From positions 1-22,478 of the forward strand of contig PBCB01000035.1 of assembly GCA_002717765.1 (NCBI GenBank): a stretch of DNA of 22,478 nt, read 5' to 3'. Shown here piece by piece: positions 7,916 through 15,312 of the stretch. How positions within the stretch are numbered: the first letter of the stretch is position 1; every line of letters begins with the position of its first letter. The translations under genes and the position numbers were made by a program. This DNA comes from Fidelibacterota bacterium (lineage in GTDB: Bacteria; Marinisomatota; Marinisomatia; Marinisomatales; TCS55). The notes under the pieces are model-generated. The model did not search any database. It saw only the letters and a list, made by a program, of their open reading frames with translations, and was not told the DNA's origin.

Positions 7916-8932
7916 TCAACCGAAGAGGTCGCCGAGTCCATCGAACCCGCCTTCCTCCTCTTCCTCCACCTGGACTTCAGCCGGTGCTTCGGCTTCGTCT
8001 TCCGCCACTTCGGAGGCCGTGGCGGCAGCATTCGATACTGCAGCAGCGCCAAGCGCGGCTGCGAGCTCGTCATCGAGCGCTGAGGAATCTAATTGGCCAG
8101 CAATGGCCAGAGCGCGTGCGTTTGCACGTGATATGAACAAGGAAGCAGTCTCATCATTGACGATGCCAGCCTCTATCGCAACAGAGAGGGCCTCGCTGCT
8201 AGCCTTGGAAAGTAGAGCAGGCATGGTTATCGGTGAGAACCACCGTATGTTGCATGCCAGATTGTATGCACCAGAATTGGCTACCAATATGTCATTCCTC
8301 AGGCCATCAGTGTCGAGATCCAGGTCAGACGCCGAAAGAACATCGCCATCATCCAGTACCCCAATCAGTATCAAGCCAATTTCAATTGGGTTGATGCCCA
8401 ACTTGGAGAGCATTAGTCCAAGGTCTCCCTCGATAGGATCCCCCTTGTTGACAACTGTCACGGTCTTTTGGATTGCAACTGCGCCCTTGTCTATCTTAGC
8501 AGGGATTCCCACAGCGTTGAACTCCCCGACTATTGGCCCAGGGCCAAACTCCGTTGGTCCCTCCTCAACGATGATGTCGTCTGGGGCCAACTCTCCTTCC
8601 TTTGCAGCTCTTCCCTGCCTCGTCTTCTCCAGCTCATCGAACAATTCGTAGCAGTTCAGTGAGTCCGTGTGTACGACGCATGGTTGAATGGCTCCTTCTA
8701 GAAGGGTCTCCAAGTCATCTTCTGTCAGTCCCGCATCCTTCCATGCAATCCTGATCAGACTCTTCTTGGCCATGGTCATGGTAAGCATACCTCTGAGCGA
8801 GGCTCTCATGTCCAGCATGTTCTTCGCTGGAACACCAGCGACATCCACGACTCCAACAATACCGTCTCTGCTGACAATCTCCGATAGTTCGGAAACGCGA
8901 TCGGGCTTCCAACCTGCAATCTTTGGAATCAC
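7916..8932 (-). CDS. rpl10: Ribosomal protein L10/P0 (stalk base)
   Basis: A 338-aa archaeal P0. The N-terminal part binds the 23S rRNA GTPase-associated centre, the middle (~110-220) is the P0-specific insertion domain, and helices after ~240 carry L12 dimers. An Ala/Glu hinge ends in [10 protein letters not shown]. The start is GTG 8932, overlapping the rpl1 stop as GTGA and preceded by GAGGTGG. The longer ATG frame to 9034 would run deep into rpl1 and is not supported. Translational coupling to rpl1 is likely. Confidence 0.93.
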   Translation of the reverse strand: MIPKIAGWKPDRVSELSEIVSRDGIVGVVDVAGVPAKNMLDMRASLRGMLTMTMAKKSLIRIAWKDAGLTEDDLETLLEGAIQPCVVHTDSLNCYELFDELEKTRQGRAAKEGELAPDDIIVEEGPTEFGPGPIVGEFNAVGIPAKIDKGAVAIQKTVTVVNKGDPIEGDLGLMLSKLGINPIEIGLILIGVLDDGDVLSASDLDLDTDGLRNDILVANSGAYNLACNIRWFSPITMPALLSKASSEALSVAIEAGIVNDETASLFISRANARALAIAGQLDSSALDDELAAALGAAAVSNAAATASEVAEDEAEAPAEVQVEEEEEGGFDGLGDLFG

Positions 8933-9573
8933 AGAACCACCTCGACCTTGATTGAGGGGCCCATTGAAGTCTTGACGTAGCATGACCTGATATTCCCAGC
9001 GCCCCTTTCCAACCTTCCAACGACCCTGGTCCATATCGCCATTGCATTTGCTGTGAGCTCACTGATTCCCTGTTCCCTTGAGCCCACGGCGGTGTGGAAG
9101 GTAACCTTGTCCCTTGATCTTACAATCGCAGTGTCCTTGAGACCAGCCGCAATCATCCCAGGGTCAACGTTCGGTGGAACGGGCCTTGGCATCTTACCTC
9201 TGGGTCCAAGGACAACACCAAGGAACCTACCGACCGTTCCCATGTGGGGAATCTCGGACAGGAAGAAATCGTACTTGTTTGCCATCTTTCTGGCCTGCTG
9301 CCTGTTTCCACCAATGTCCTCTATCTGTGTAGGATCGATGACGTCTATTCCAGCCGCCTTTGCCTTGGTCGACATCTCCCCGCCCGCGAACATAGCAATC
9401 CTGACTGGCTTGCCTCTGCCAGAGGGGAGTCTTACTTCCTCTTGGATCCTGTTGGTTGGGTTCTTCAGGTCAACGTCCCTCAGGGTGAATGCAATCTCCA
9501 GAGATTCGACGAAGTTACGCTCAGTAGACTCATCTAGAGCCTGTTGGATAGCGTTCTGTATGTTTTCCTTCAT
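8929..9573 (-). CDS. rpl1: Ribosomal protein L1
   Basis: A 214-aa protein with the L1 fold. It shows the RNA-binding face around PTNRIQEEVRLPSGRGK (residues 39-55), the insertion domain with FFLSEIPHMGTVGRFLG (~103-119) and the LGPRGKMPRPVPPN motif (~122-135). L1 forms the mobile stalk that guides tRNA out of the E site; in archaea it also represses its own operon by binding the mRNA. The start follows AGAGGTGATT. It lies between rpl11 and rpl10, overlapping rpl10 by four bases. No clear copy of the 23S L1-binding helix was recognised in the leader by eye. Confidence 0.95.
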   Translation of the reverse strand: MKENIQNAIQQALDESTERNFVESLEIAFTLRDVDLKNPTNRIQEEVRLPSGRGKPVRIAMFAGGEMSTKAKAAGIDVIDPTQIEDIGGNRQQARKMANKYDFFLSEIPHMGTVGRFLGVVLGPRGKMPRPVPPNVDPGMIAAGLKDTAIVRSRDKVTFHTAVGSREQGISELTANAMAIWTRVVGRLERGAGNIRSCYVKTSMGPSIKVEVVL

Positions 9574-9626
9574 TCAAATCACCTCTGCGGTCAACGAGGT
9601 TTCCCTCTCCCGCAACTCGTGAAGCA

Positions 9627-9905
9627 TTATGCGAAATGCTCAGCGAAGTCCCCCTTGCTCATAGCAGCGAGAGCTTCCTTCGGGGGCATGCCCTCGACGT
9701 TAACTCTCATGGAAACACACGTGCCCATGATTTCACGGCACTTCGCGTACAGATTAGCACCAGTGAGCCTGTCTGATTGATCCTCAGCCAGCTTCTTGAC
9801 TTGGTCCATGGTAAGATTCTCGGATGCTTCCTCCCATGAGCCATCGCACTTCTGCTTGCCCATGGATTGGATGATCTTGTGAGGTGTCTCGTTACGTGCT
9901 GACAT
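9627..9905 (-). CDS. rpl11: Ribosomal protein L11, C-terminal domain only
   Basis: A 92-aa protein that matches only the second half of archaeal L11: the rRNA-binding domain from TPHKIIQSMG to GTCVSMRVNVEG (~62-73). Family members are usually about 140-165 aa and begin with a ~70-residue domain bearing the PGPPLGP motif; that part is absent. Upstream, an in-frame TGA lies two codons before the ATG. The 83 bp to spt5 (9906-9988) show no L11-like peptide in any of the three frames. The start is preceded by a weak GTAATGAGAG. The retained domain should still hold the 1070-region of 23S rRNA. The lost domain is the one that contacts elongation factors and lines the thiostrepton site. Assembly deletion is possible but would have had to remove a neat domain. 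Confidence 0.85.
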   Translation of the reverse strand: MSARNETPHKIIQSMGKQKCDGSWEEASENLTMDQVKKLAEDQSDRLTGANLYAKCREIMGTCVSMRVNVEGMPPKEALAAMSKGDFAEHFA

Positions 9906-9988
9906 CTCTCATTACCCCCTTGGTGCGCCCCGGCGACCTACTCTCCCTATTTGAGCGTGATGTAACCACCAGGGAACCGTCTTTATCC

Positions 9989-10888
9989 TCACTCCACTCT
10001 CTGAGTGACTCTAACTTGGTCAGCTCTGATGTTAAGAGCCACTGGAACAGCCGCTTCGAACAGCTCCACAGTAACCTCCTCTTTACTCTCGCTAACCCCT
10101 ATCACTCTAGCAGTGGCTGACTTGAATGCACCGCCCCGAATTTCTACGATGTTACCTTCCTCAATTCCCGCAGTAGCCGCCTTGGGCTCTAGGTATGGGA
10201 GAATGTCACGTAGTGGTGACTCACCGTCCAGAACCTTGCGGCAGTTCTTCATCGGGGTAGCGGAAACGCCTACTCTCCCTATCAGTTTCTCGACGTGGTG
10301 AAGTGCAGTAGCCTCGATGAATACGAATCCCTTGAGGTAACTTGGACTGAGAACGCCGAAGATCTTGTCCTGGATGTCCTTTAGTGAACCTGTTCCGGAT
10401 AGGCGAGCACGAATCTCCTTGGCAACGTTCTGCTCCTGCCCCATGCTGGTCTTCAGAATGTAAAGGAAAGATGCGACGTCCCCATACATATTGCCCAGTT
10501 GTGGAACCATGTATCTCGAAGACCTGCTGTCTGACGTGTCTTCAGGCTCTACCCAGTTGATGTATCCGGGGTCGACCCAGCTGAAGTTCTTGTAAAGCCC
10601 ACGAGCCTCGACAGTCTCACTGTCACTCAGGAAAAGCAATGGAGTCACATCATTGAGCCTATTGCCGAATTCGAGCCCCCTTGCATCACCCGATCTAACG
10701 AAAGTCAGGCTCTCTGCACCGATCCCGGTAGTCTCTGAGATTCTCGCAGCAACAGAGTCCAAGTCATCGGAATCACCGACTCCGTATACACCATCCCATG
10801 CACCGGGGAAATCGGCCACTTCGTCCGCTCTCTGCATCAATAGGACCTTTTCGCCATGGCGGATGTAAGCAACAAATGCATCAGACAT
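9989..10888 (-). CDS. spt5: Transcription elongation factor Spt5 fused to an N-terminal NUDIX-like domain
   Basis: A 299-aa protein in two parts. Residues ~140-299 are ordinary archaeal Spt5: an NGN domain (ILKTSMGQEQNVAKEI, 144-159) and a KOW domain (near 240-295, with GNIVEIRGGAFKS and EEVTVELFEAAVPV). This half binds the RNA polymerase clamp and Spt4 and links polymerase to ribosomes. Residues ~1-125 look like a NUDIX fold: VLLMQRADEV, FPGAWDGVYG and a box remnant AARISETTGI (47-56), then a SWVDP segment. The catalytic glutamates of the box are mostly lost (R49 and T53 where E is expected), so hydrolysis is unlikely. The fusion start is real: AGGTGA sits four bases ahead of ATG 10888 and overlaps the secE stop, while no internal ATG has a binding site. 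Normal archaeal Spt5 is ~150 aa. Confidence 0.88.
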   Translation of the reverse strand: MSDAFVAYIRHGEKVLLMQRADEVADFPGAWDGVYGVGDSDDLDSVAARISETTGIGAESLTFVRSGDARGLEFGNRLNDVTPLLFLSDSETVEARGLYKNFSWVDPGYINWVEPEDTSDSRSSRYMVPQLGNMYGDVASFLYILKTSMGQEQNVAKEIRARLSGTGSLKDIQDKIFGVLSPSYLKGFVFIEATALHHVEKLIGRVGVSATPMKNCRKVLDGESPLRDILPYLEPKAATAGIEEGNIVEIRGGAFKSATARVIGVSESKEEVTVELFEAAVPVALNIRADQVRVTQRVE

Positions 10889-10896
10889 ATTTTCAC

Positions 10897-11160
10897 CTAG
10901 TTAATCAGCCATGCGAAGAACTTGGGTAGAGCAGTATCCATTGCCCATAGCATAGCGAATCCTATGAAGCCCAGAACGAACATCCCTATGCCACAAACAA
11001 TGACGGTCTGTCTGAACTCCTGCTTCGAAGGCTTCCTGGCCATCTTCAGAATCCTAGCATAGGAACCGGTTTGGAGGCTTTTGACACGTCCTTCTATGCC
11101 ATCTTGCCAGCCCTGCACGGTCTCTTCAATGGGACCTACATTGGAACTCTCGATAGCCAT
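10897..11160 (-). CDS. secE: Preprotein translocase subunit SecE (Sec61 gamma)
   Basis: An 87-aa protein with an amphipathic cytoplasmic part (residues 1-50, ending KPSKQEFRQT) and a single membrane helix (~52-75, GIGMFVLGFIGFAMLW), the standard archaeal SecE layout. It clamps the SecY channel. It is the first gene of the secE-spt5-rpl11-rpl1-rpl10-rpl12 unit, nine bases from spt5. Its start has GAGGTTGAG just upstream and a TATA-like box 40 bases away. The N-terminus is somewhat longer than the minimal archaeal form (~60 aa). Confidence 0.92.
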   Translation of the reverse strand: MAIESSNVGPIEETVQGWQDGIEGRVKSLQTGSYARILKMARKPSKQEFRQTVIVCGIGMFVLGFIGFAMLWAMDTALPKFFAWLIN

Positions 11161-11163
11161 GTC

Positions 11164-11206
11164 TCAACCTCGAAGCGGTCTGCCGACCGGAGGGCCTCAT
11201 TTAAGC
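11164..11206 (-). promoter_or_regulatory. Probable promoter and leader of the secE-ribosomal operon
   Basis: On the minus strand CTTAAATG (11198-11205) is TATA-like and would place the transcript start near 11175. That leaves a leader of about 15 bases with the binding site GAGGTTGAG (11164-11172) before the secE ATG. A small inverted repeat CGGTC-TGCC-GACCG (11176-11189) falls at the predicted start. Judged by eye only. Confidence 0.4.
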
Positions 11207-11214
11207 ACGCCGGA

Positions 11215-11232
11215 CGAGCCCTAAGGGGCTCG
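11215..11232 (-). terminator. 3' stem-loop after ftsZ
   Basis: On the minus strand CGAGCCC-CTTA-GGGCTCG is a perfect 7-bp stem with a 4-nt loop, eight bases after the ftsZ stop and ahead of the secE promoter. No T-run follows. It separates the ftsZ transcript from the ribosomal operon. Confidence 0.45.
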
Positions 11233-11240
11233 CGAGCACA

Positions 11241-12392
11241 TCATCCCACAAACTCAACAGTTCTACTTCGCAGGTTACGCATCTGTGTGTGCAATGCCGC
11301 TCCGTGAATTTGCTCGCTCTTCACACCAGTAAGAACCAGCAGGACTCGTATTCCATCTCCCATGCTGGGGTCCGTTGTCGCCCCCCAGATGATTCGGGCG
11401 TACGGGTTGATCCTGTCTCGAATTATCTTGGCACAAGATTCCGCATCCCCTAGTGATAGAGTTGAGCCTCCAACGACGTTGACCAGAGCGCCCCTCGCAT
11501 CTGAGATGTCTATGTCCAGCAGAGGTGATTGCAGAGCTTCCTCTGTAGCCTTGACTGCCATGTCCTCGCCTTCCGCCTCTCCCAGGCCAATCATCGCGAC
11601 GCCACCACCGTTCTCCATCACAGACCTGAGGTCTTGGAAGTCCAGATTGACAATGCCCTCCTTGGCAATCATCTCCGAGACGCCTTTGATGCTCCTCATC
11701 AGAAGCTCGTCGGCAACCCGGAAAGCGGCATCCAGAGGGAGGTCTCTGACCCCCTCAACTTCCAGGAGTCGCTCATTGGGAAGAACCACCACGGTGTCGC
11801 ATACTTCCCTGAGTCTTTCCAGACCCCATTCTGCGTTCTGCCTGCGTAGTGCGCCTTCGGAAAGGAAGGGATAGCTGACAACAGCAATTGTGAGGGCACC
11901 GGCGGAGCGCGCAAGACGTGCTATGACGTGCGCGCTCCCTGTGCCGGTACCCCCGCCGAGCCCAGCTGTGATGAAGGCCAGATCACAATTCTCAATCTCG
12001 GTCTTCAACGAGCGCTCTGACTCGTAGGCTGCTTGTTCCCCCTTCTCTGGGTCTCCGCCAGCGCCCCTGCCTCGCGCCGACCTCCCAATCACAACCTTGT
12101 TGCTAACGGCCACTCGCAACAGGTGCTGTGCATCAGTATTGACTGCTATTCCTCGTACATACTCCTCATCGAAAAGATTCTCGTGTTCCAGACGGGCGAC
12201 TGTGTTGGATCCACACCCTCCACAACCGAATACCCTGATCTTTGGCTGCAATGACATCAGGAGGTTCTGAAGCTCTGGATCACTCTCGGTATCGAGGGGT
12301 CCCGTGGGGACATCCCCCTCGTCCTCAAGCTCCAATACTCTGTTGATGAGGTGCTTCACGGACACGAGCCGACTCGAACAGAGGATAACCAT
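11241..12392 (-). CDS. ftsZ: Cell-division GTPase FtsZ
   Basis: A 383-aa tubulin-fold protein. The first GTP loop is FGCGGCGSN (55-63), NTD lies at 85-87, the tubulin signature GGGTGTG is at 146-152, and the catalytic T7 loop NLDFQDLRSVM is near 248-258. All key residues are present, so it should polymerise and hydrolyse GTP at the division ring. An acidic ~45-residue N-terminal arm precedes the fold. The C-terminal tail is very short after the second domain, with no obvious conserved tail peptide. ATG 12392 is used; in-frame GTGs at residues 10 and 12 are alternatives, and no strong binding site helps. FtsZ next to secE-spt5 is a common archaeal arrangement. Confidence 0.93.
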   Translation of the reverse strand: MVILCSSRLVSVKHLINRVLELEDEGDVPTGPLDTESDPELQNLLMSLQPKIRVFGCGGCGSNTVARLEHENLFDEEYVRGIAVNTDAQHLLRVAVSNKVVIGRSARGRGAGGDPEKGEQAAYESERSLKTEIENCDLAFITAGLGGGTGTGSAHVIARLARSAGALTIAVVSYPFLSEGALRRQNAEWGLERLREVCDTVVVLPNERLLEVEGVRDLPLDAAFRVADELLMRSIKGVSEMIAKEGIVNLDFQDLRSVMENGGGVAMIGLGEAEGEDMAVKATEEALQSPLLDIDISDARGALVNVVGGSTLSLGDAESCAKIIRDRINPYARIIWGATTDPSMGDGIRVLLVLTGVKSEQIHGAALHTQMRNLRSRTVEFVG

Positions 12393-12416
12393 TACCCCAG
12401 TGGAGAGGCACTTCGT

Positions 12417-12437
12417 GGGGGTTTAGTAACGACCCCC
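12417..12437 (-). terminator. Stem-loop between phosphatidyltransferase gene and ftsZ
   Basis: GGGGGT and ACCCCC form a 6-bp stem around a 9-nt loop, ten bases beyond the stop of the upstream gene and 25 bases before the ftsZ start. The loop (TTACTAA on the minus strand) is itself TATA-like and could serve ftsZ. Whether it acts as a 3' end signal or an ftsZ control element cannot be told. Confidence 0.35.
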
Positions 12438-12446
12438 AAGGGACCG

Positions 12447-13121
12447 TCAAAGAAGCTGCTCCCTGGTCTTGACGAACCTCACAATGAATGTATAGAGCCC
12501 TCCCCAGGCAGAAATTGCCAGAGCGAAGGTGACGCCATTCAACTCGTCGTTACCCAGTAGTGCCCATTGTGCCATCTCATGGATACTCGAGTAAGCGATA
12601 CCCATCGTCCCGGTCTGTGCTTGCCATGCTGCGGCTATCAGTCCAAGTAGCGTGAGAACCATTCTGTCAGCTCTTGAGAAACCGCCGTATATCCTGCCCA
12701 GGCCAACTGACTGTGCCTGTGTGCCCATGTACGATCCGAAGAGGGTCAACAGTCCAGCCAGCAGTCCAGAGCGAGGATCGCTGACAAAGGCCGCGTTCAT
12801 CCCAAGAGCTACCAGGAGGCCGACATCAACGACCCTGTCTATCGTGTGATCAAGGAAATCTCCGTAGGGGCCATCGACACCTTGGTGTCTCGCAAGCGCT
12901 CCATCGAGCGCATCCAGTATACCCGCTACCAGAATCAGAATGACCCCTCCAAGTATCGACATCGCTCCAGCGCTGTCGGCACCCGCTCCTGAGAGAAGGT
13001 AGAATGCCCCAAGTGCCAGTACTAGGCTAGCCCAAGTCAGAACGCTGGGGTCCAGATCGCCCATCTTCAAAACCAGGGGATGAATCGCCTTCGTCCATTT
13101 TGCACGCATCTTCTCAAACAT
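12447..13121 (-). CDS. CDP-alcohol phosphatidyltransferase (archaeal phospholipid head-group synthase)
   Basis: A 224-aa membrane enzyme with the full CDP-alcohol phosphotransferase motif: D70-x2-D73-G74-x2-A77-R78-x8-G87-x3-D91-x3-D95. The four aspartates bind metal and perform catalysis. About six helices follow the class pattern. It joins CDP-archaeol (or a CDP-activated lipid) to an alcohol, most likely inositol phosphate, as in archaetidylinositol phosphate synthase, though glycerol phosphate cannot be excluded. ATG 13121 overlaps the stop of the kinase gene as TGATG, indicating coupled translation. The longer frame to 13196 lies inside the kinase gene and is rejected. Confidence 0.88.
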   Translation of the reverse strand: MFEKMRAKWTKAIHPLVLKMGDLDPSVLTWASLVLALGAFYLLSGAGADSAGAMSILGGVILILVAGILDALDGALARHQGVDGPYGDFLDHTIDRVVDVGLLVALGMNAAFVSDPRSGLLAGLLTLFGSYMGTQAQSVGLGRIYGGFSRADRMVLTLLGLIAAAWQAQTGTMGIAYSSIHEMAQWALLGNDELNGVTFALAISAWGGLYTFIVRFVKTREQLL

Positions 13122-13666
13122 CACGACTCCTCCATCCGCGCAACCCAATCTATTGTCGAGCCCAGACTCTTTGGCTTGAAGCCATCTGATGCCCACTCCT
13201 CTATCTCCTCAACTATGGACACTATCTCACTCGCCGTAGTGTCGAACTCTGTCCATGGAACTCTCTCATCCGAATCATTCCATGAACCGCCCATAAGTTC
13301 CCACTCGTAATTCGAATTGATTTTGCTTTCCGAGTAGCCACGCTCATGGAGCCTTCGCTTCAGGACTTCAGGTGAGCATCTGAGGACCACGACAGCGTCA
13401 ACAGGGAGGGCGTGGGAAAGGTGACCGTCTATCGCCATCATGCCGGTCGGGGGGGCCGCCCAAACTGCAGATAGCAAGCCCTTCAACTTCTCGACGTCTA
13501 TTGGCCTAGCCCCGTCTTCTGGGTCCTCATCGCCTATGCAACCATGCTCCTCAGCCAGATCCTCAACAGATACAACTGTGAAACCGACTGCTTCCAGGAA
13601 CCCGCCGACGGACGTCTTCCCCACGCCAGGAGTTCCGGTAATAGCGACCCGAAAACCATCCTCCAT
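13121..13666 (-). CDS. Fap7/hCINAP-like adenylate (NMP) kinase
   Basis: A 181-aa P-loop kinase of COG1936. The Walker A loop is GTPGVGKT (11-18). The DGHLSH segment (near 90) and the LRC..EVLKRRLHERGYSESKI stretch (~103-123) match the lid and NMP-binding region of archaeal Fap7-type kinases. The usual ENVxAE is less conserved here (NSNYEWE). In archaea and eukaryotes the protein works in 40S/30S maturation and as a broad NMP kinase. ATG 13666 gives the proper length; the frame reaches 13816 but the extra 50 residues are not family-like and would cross the start of the divergent antiporter. It forms an operon with the phosphatidyltransferase. Confidence 0.88.
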   Translation of the reverse strand: MEDGFRVAITGTPGVGKTSVGGFLEAVGFTVVSVEDLAEEHGCIGDEDPEDGARPIDVEKLKGLLSAVWAAPPTGMMAIDGHLSHALPVDAVVVLRCSPEVLKRRLHERGYSESKINSNYEWELMGGSWNDSDERVPWTEFDTTASEIVSIVEEIEEWASDGFKPKSLGSTIDWVARMEES

Positions 13667-13755
13667 GGCATGCCCGCACGCGTTGGAAGCAATGAACGCT
13701 ACGCGGATTAGCCGTAACATTGACCACTCATATGCCCAGCCGACCTTGAGGAGAC

Positions 13756-14883
13756 ATGTCAGAGACCGTTGGATGGCTGGGTGCCATGGACCCCAGAGAG
13801 AATAAGCTGAACGCACTCATCGTCGCAGGTCCCCTAGCCCTCTACTTCGATTTATTCGCGCATGACGCGACCATGGCGTTCTTCTGCTCCCTTGTTGCCA
13901 TCATGCCCCTCGCCTTCCTGATGGGGAGGGCCACCGAGGAAATCGCGCTCAGGACGTCCGAGTCCCTCGGGGGGCTCCTCAACGCCACCTTCGGAAACGC
14001 CGCCGAGATGATCATAGCCCTACTGGCGATCATCGCGGCATACCAAGCAGGAGCTGGTTCGGCCACGGAGTCAACGATGATCCACTTGGTACAGGCCAGC
14101 CTAATCGGGAGCATTCTGGGGAACCTGCTTCTAGTGATGGGCCTCGCTTTCGTGTGGGGGGGCATACATCACACCGAGCAGAAATTCTCGGAGACCCAGG
14201 TAAGCTCCAACGGGTCGTTACTCCTGCTGTCCATGATCGTACTTGTGGTGCCCTCCGTCTTCCACATGACAGTTCCAGGTGATGAGGGAGCGACGGGAGT
14301 TGAGAACCTCAGCCACATCGCGGCATTGGTTCTCCTGACGCTATACGGCCTCTTCCTACTATTCCAGTTCAGGACCCACGTCCATCTCTTCGCGACCGAC
14401 GCCAATCACCACGAGGAGCCCTCTATGAGTCAGAGAGACGCAGTAATACTGCTGGTATTGGCCACAATTCTAGTTTCCATAATGGCAGAGGTGCTGGTGG
14501 CATCAGTGGAGGAAGCAGCAGCCGAACTGGGGATGCCACACCTGTTCATCGGAGTGATTCTCCTGCCGTTCTTCGGCAATGCTGCTGAGCACTTCACCGC
14601 GGTCACCGTCGCTGGGAAGGACAAGATGGACCTCTCCTTCGCCATTTCGATGGGCTCCTCTACACAGATCGCAGTGTTCGTCGCCCCCCTCATGGTAGTC
14701 ATCTCTTGGCTCCTCGGGGTTCCACTGACATTCGAGTTCGGAATGCTGGAGACGGTATCGGCCTTCCTTGCGGTGCTCATCGTCAATGTGATAGCTTCCG
14801 ATGGGAAGTCCAATTGGCTTGAGGGGGCCATGCTCCTTGGGGCATACGCCGTACTGGCTGCCGCGTTCCTTTTTCACCCCTGA
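13756..14883 (+). CDS. cax: Ca2+/H+ antiporter, CaCA superfamily (Cax)
   Basis: A 375-aa protein with about eleven helices and the two inverted alpha-repeats of cation exchangers: GNAAEMIIAL (~80-89) in the first half and GNAAEHFTAV (~275-284) in the second. The glutamates bind the ion. A His/Glu-rich loop (DANHHEEPSMS, ~214-224) separates the halves, in place of the acidic helix seen in many Cax proteins. It should export Ca2+ in exchange for protons across the cytoplasmic membrane. ATG 13756 follows GAGGAG; an ATG ten codons later is possible. The 89-bp spacer to the divergent kinase must hold both promoters. It ends three bases from the convergent regulator gene. Confidence 0.92.
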   Translation: MSETVGWLGAMDPRENKLNALIVAGPLALYFDLFAHDATMAFFCSLVAIMPLAFLMGRATEEIALRTSESLGGLLNATFGNAAEMIIALLAIIAAYQAGAGSATESTMIHLVQASLIGSILGNLLLVMGLAFVWGGIHHTEQKFSETQVSSNGSLLLLSMIVLVVPSVFHMTVPGDEGATGVENLSHIAALVLLTLYGLFLLFQFRTHVHLFATDANHHEEPSMSQRDAVILLVLATILVSIMAEVLVASVEEAAAELGMPHLFIGVILLPFFGNAAEHFTAVTVAGKDKMDLSFAISMGSSTQIAVFVAPLMVVISWLLGVPLTFEFGMLETVSAFLAVLIVNVIASDGKSNWLEGAMLLGAYAVLAAAFLFHP

Positions 14884-14886
14884 GAG

Positions 14887-15312
14887 TCAGCAGCACCCAA
14901 CTTCGCGGAGAGGGGCGGCAACAAATTCCACCCTGTCAACGTCATGAGTATTCTTCAGCTTCTCGACCATCTCACGAATGTTTCCCGCCCTTCCTCGAAT
15001 CTGCATGGTGTCTACGCACGTATGGCTCTCAGTAAGGCAGTTGTGATGGTAAGATGACACTATTATCGAGTCAGAGTGCCTCATTTCAGTGAGTTTATTC
15101 TCAACATCATGCTGGTAGTAGATTACTGCGGTTCCCTCAATCTCTACTTCCTCTTCCATAGTATCGAGATCACCTCGGAGGGTGGCCTCAGCAAAGTGAA
15201 TACTAGCATCTCTGAGGAACATGCTTCGATTACTGTATCCCGTTTGTGAGATTAATTGGTCCAGTCTTAGTGCAAATTCCTTGTCCGTGCTGAATGAGAG
15301 GATACGACTCAT
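14887..15312 (-). CDS. NikR-like ribbon-helix-helix metal-responsive repressor
   Basis: A 141-aa protein. Residues 1-45 are an RHH DNA-binding domain (SFSTDKEFALRLDQL, then SNRSMFLRDA), and residues ~60-135 are an ACT-like metal-sensing domain as in NikR. The metal region reads H79, then H89-H90, C92, H97 and C99. This is shifted and richer than the classical H-H-H-C nickel site, so the metal may not be nickel. The protein ends in Cys-Cys. It is divergent from a ZIP transporter with only 65 bp between the two start codons and a central dyad, so it most likely represses that transporter and itself. No binding site precedes the ATG, consistent with a leaderless mRNA. Confidence 0.85.
   Translation of the reverse strand: MSRILSFSTDKEFALRLDQLISQTGYSNRSMFLRDASIHFAEATLRGDLDTMEEEVEIEGTAVIYYQHDVENKLTEMRHSDSIIVSSYHHNCLTESHTCVDTMQIRGRAGNIREMVEKLKNTHDVDRVEFVAAPLREVGCC

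Noticed and set aside
7900..8073. N-terminal extension of the rpl12 frame
   Set aside because: It overlaps rpl10, is arginine-rich and unlike any L12; ATG 7899 has a good binding site.
7878..8651. 257-codon plus-strand frame rich in Ser and Ala
   Set aside because: It is antisense to rpl10 and rpl12, whose protein motifs are unmistakable; the composition is what the complement of Ala/Glu-rich genes gives.
8933..9034. ATG-started extension of rpl10
   Set aside because: It lies inside the rpl1 coding region; the GTGA overlap with GAGGTGG upstream gives the normal L10 start.
9906..9988. Possible frameshifted L11 N-terminal domain
   Set aside because: I read all three minus-strand frames; none contains the PGPPLGP-type motif and 83 bp is too short for the ~70-residue domain.
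11362..11874. 170-codon plus-strand frame
   Set aside because: It is Ser/Arg-rich antisense to ftsZ with no recognisable motif.
13667..13816. 50-residue N-terminal extension of the NMP kinase
   Set aside because: It is not family-like and would overlap the start of the divergent antiporter gene.
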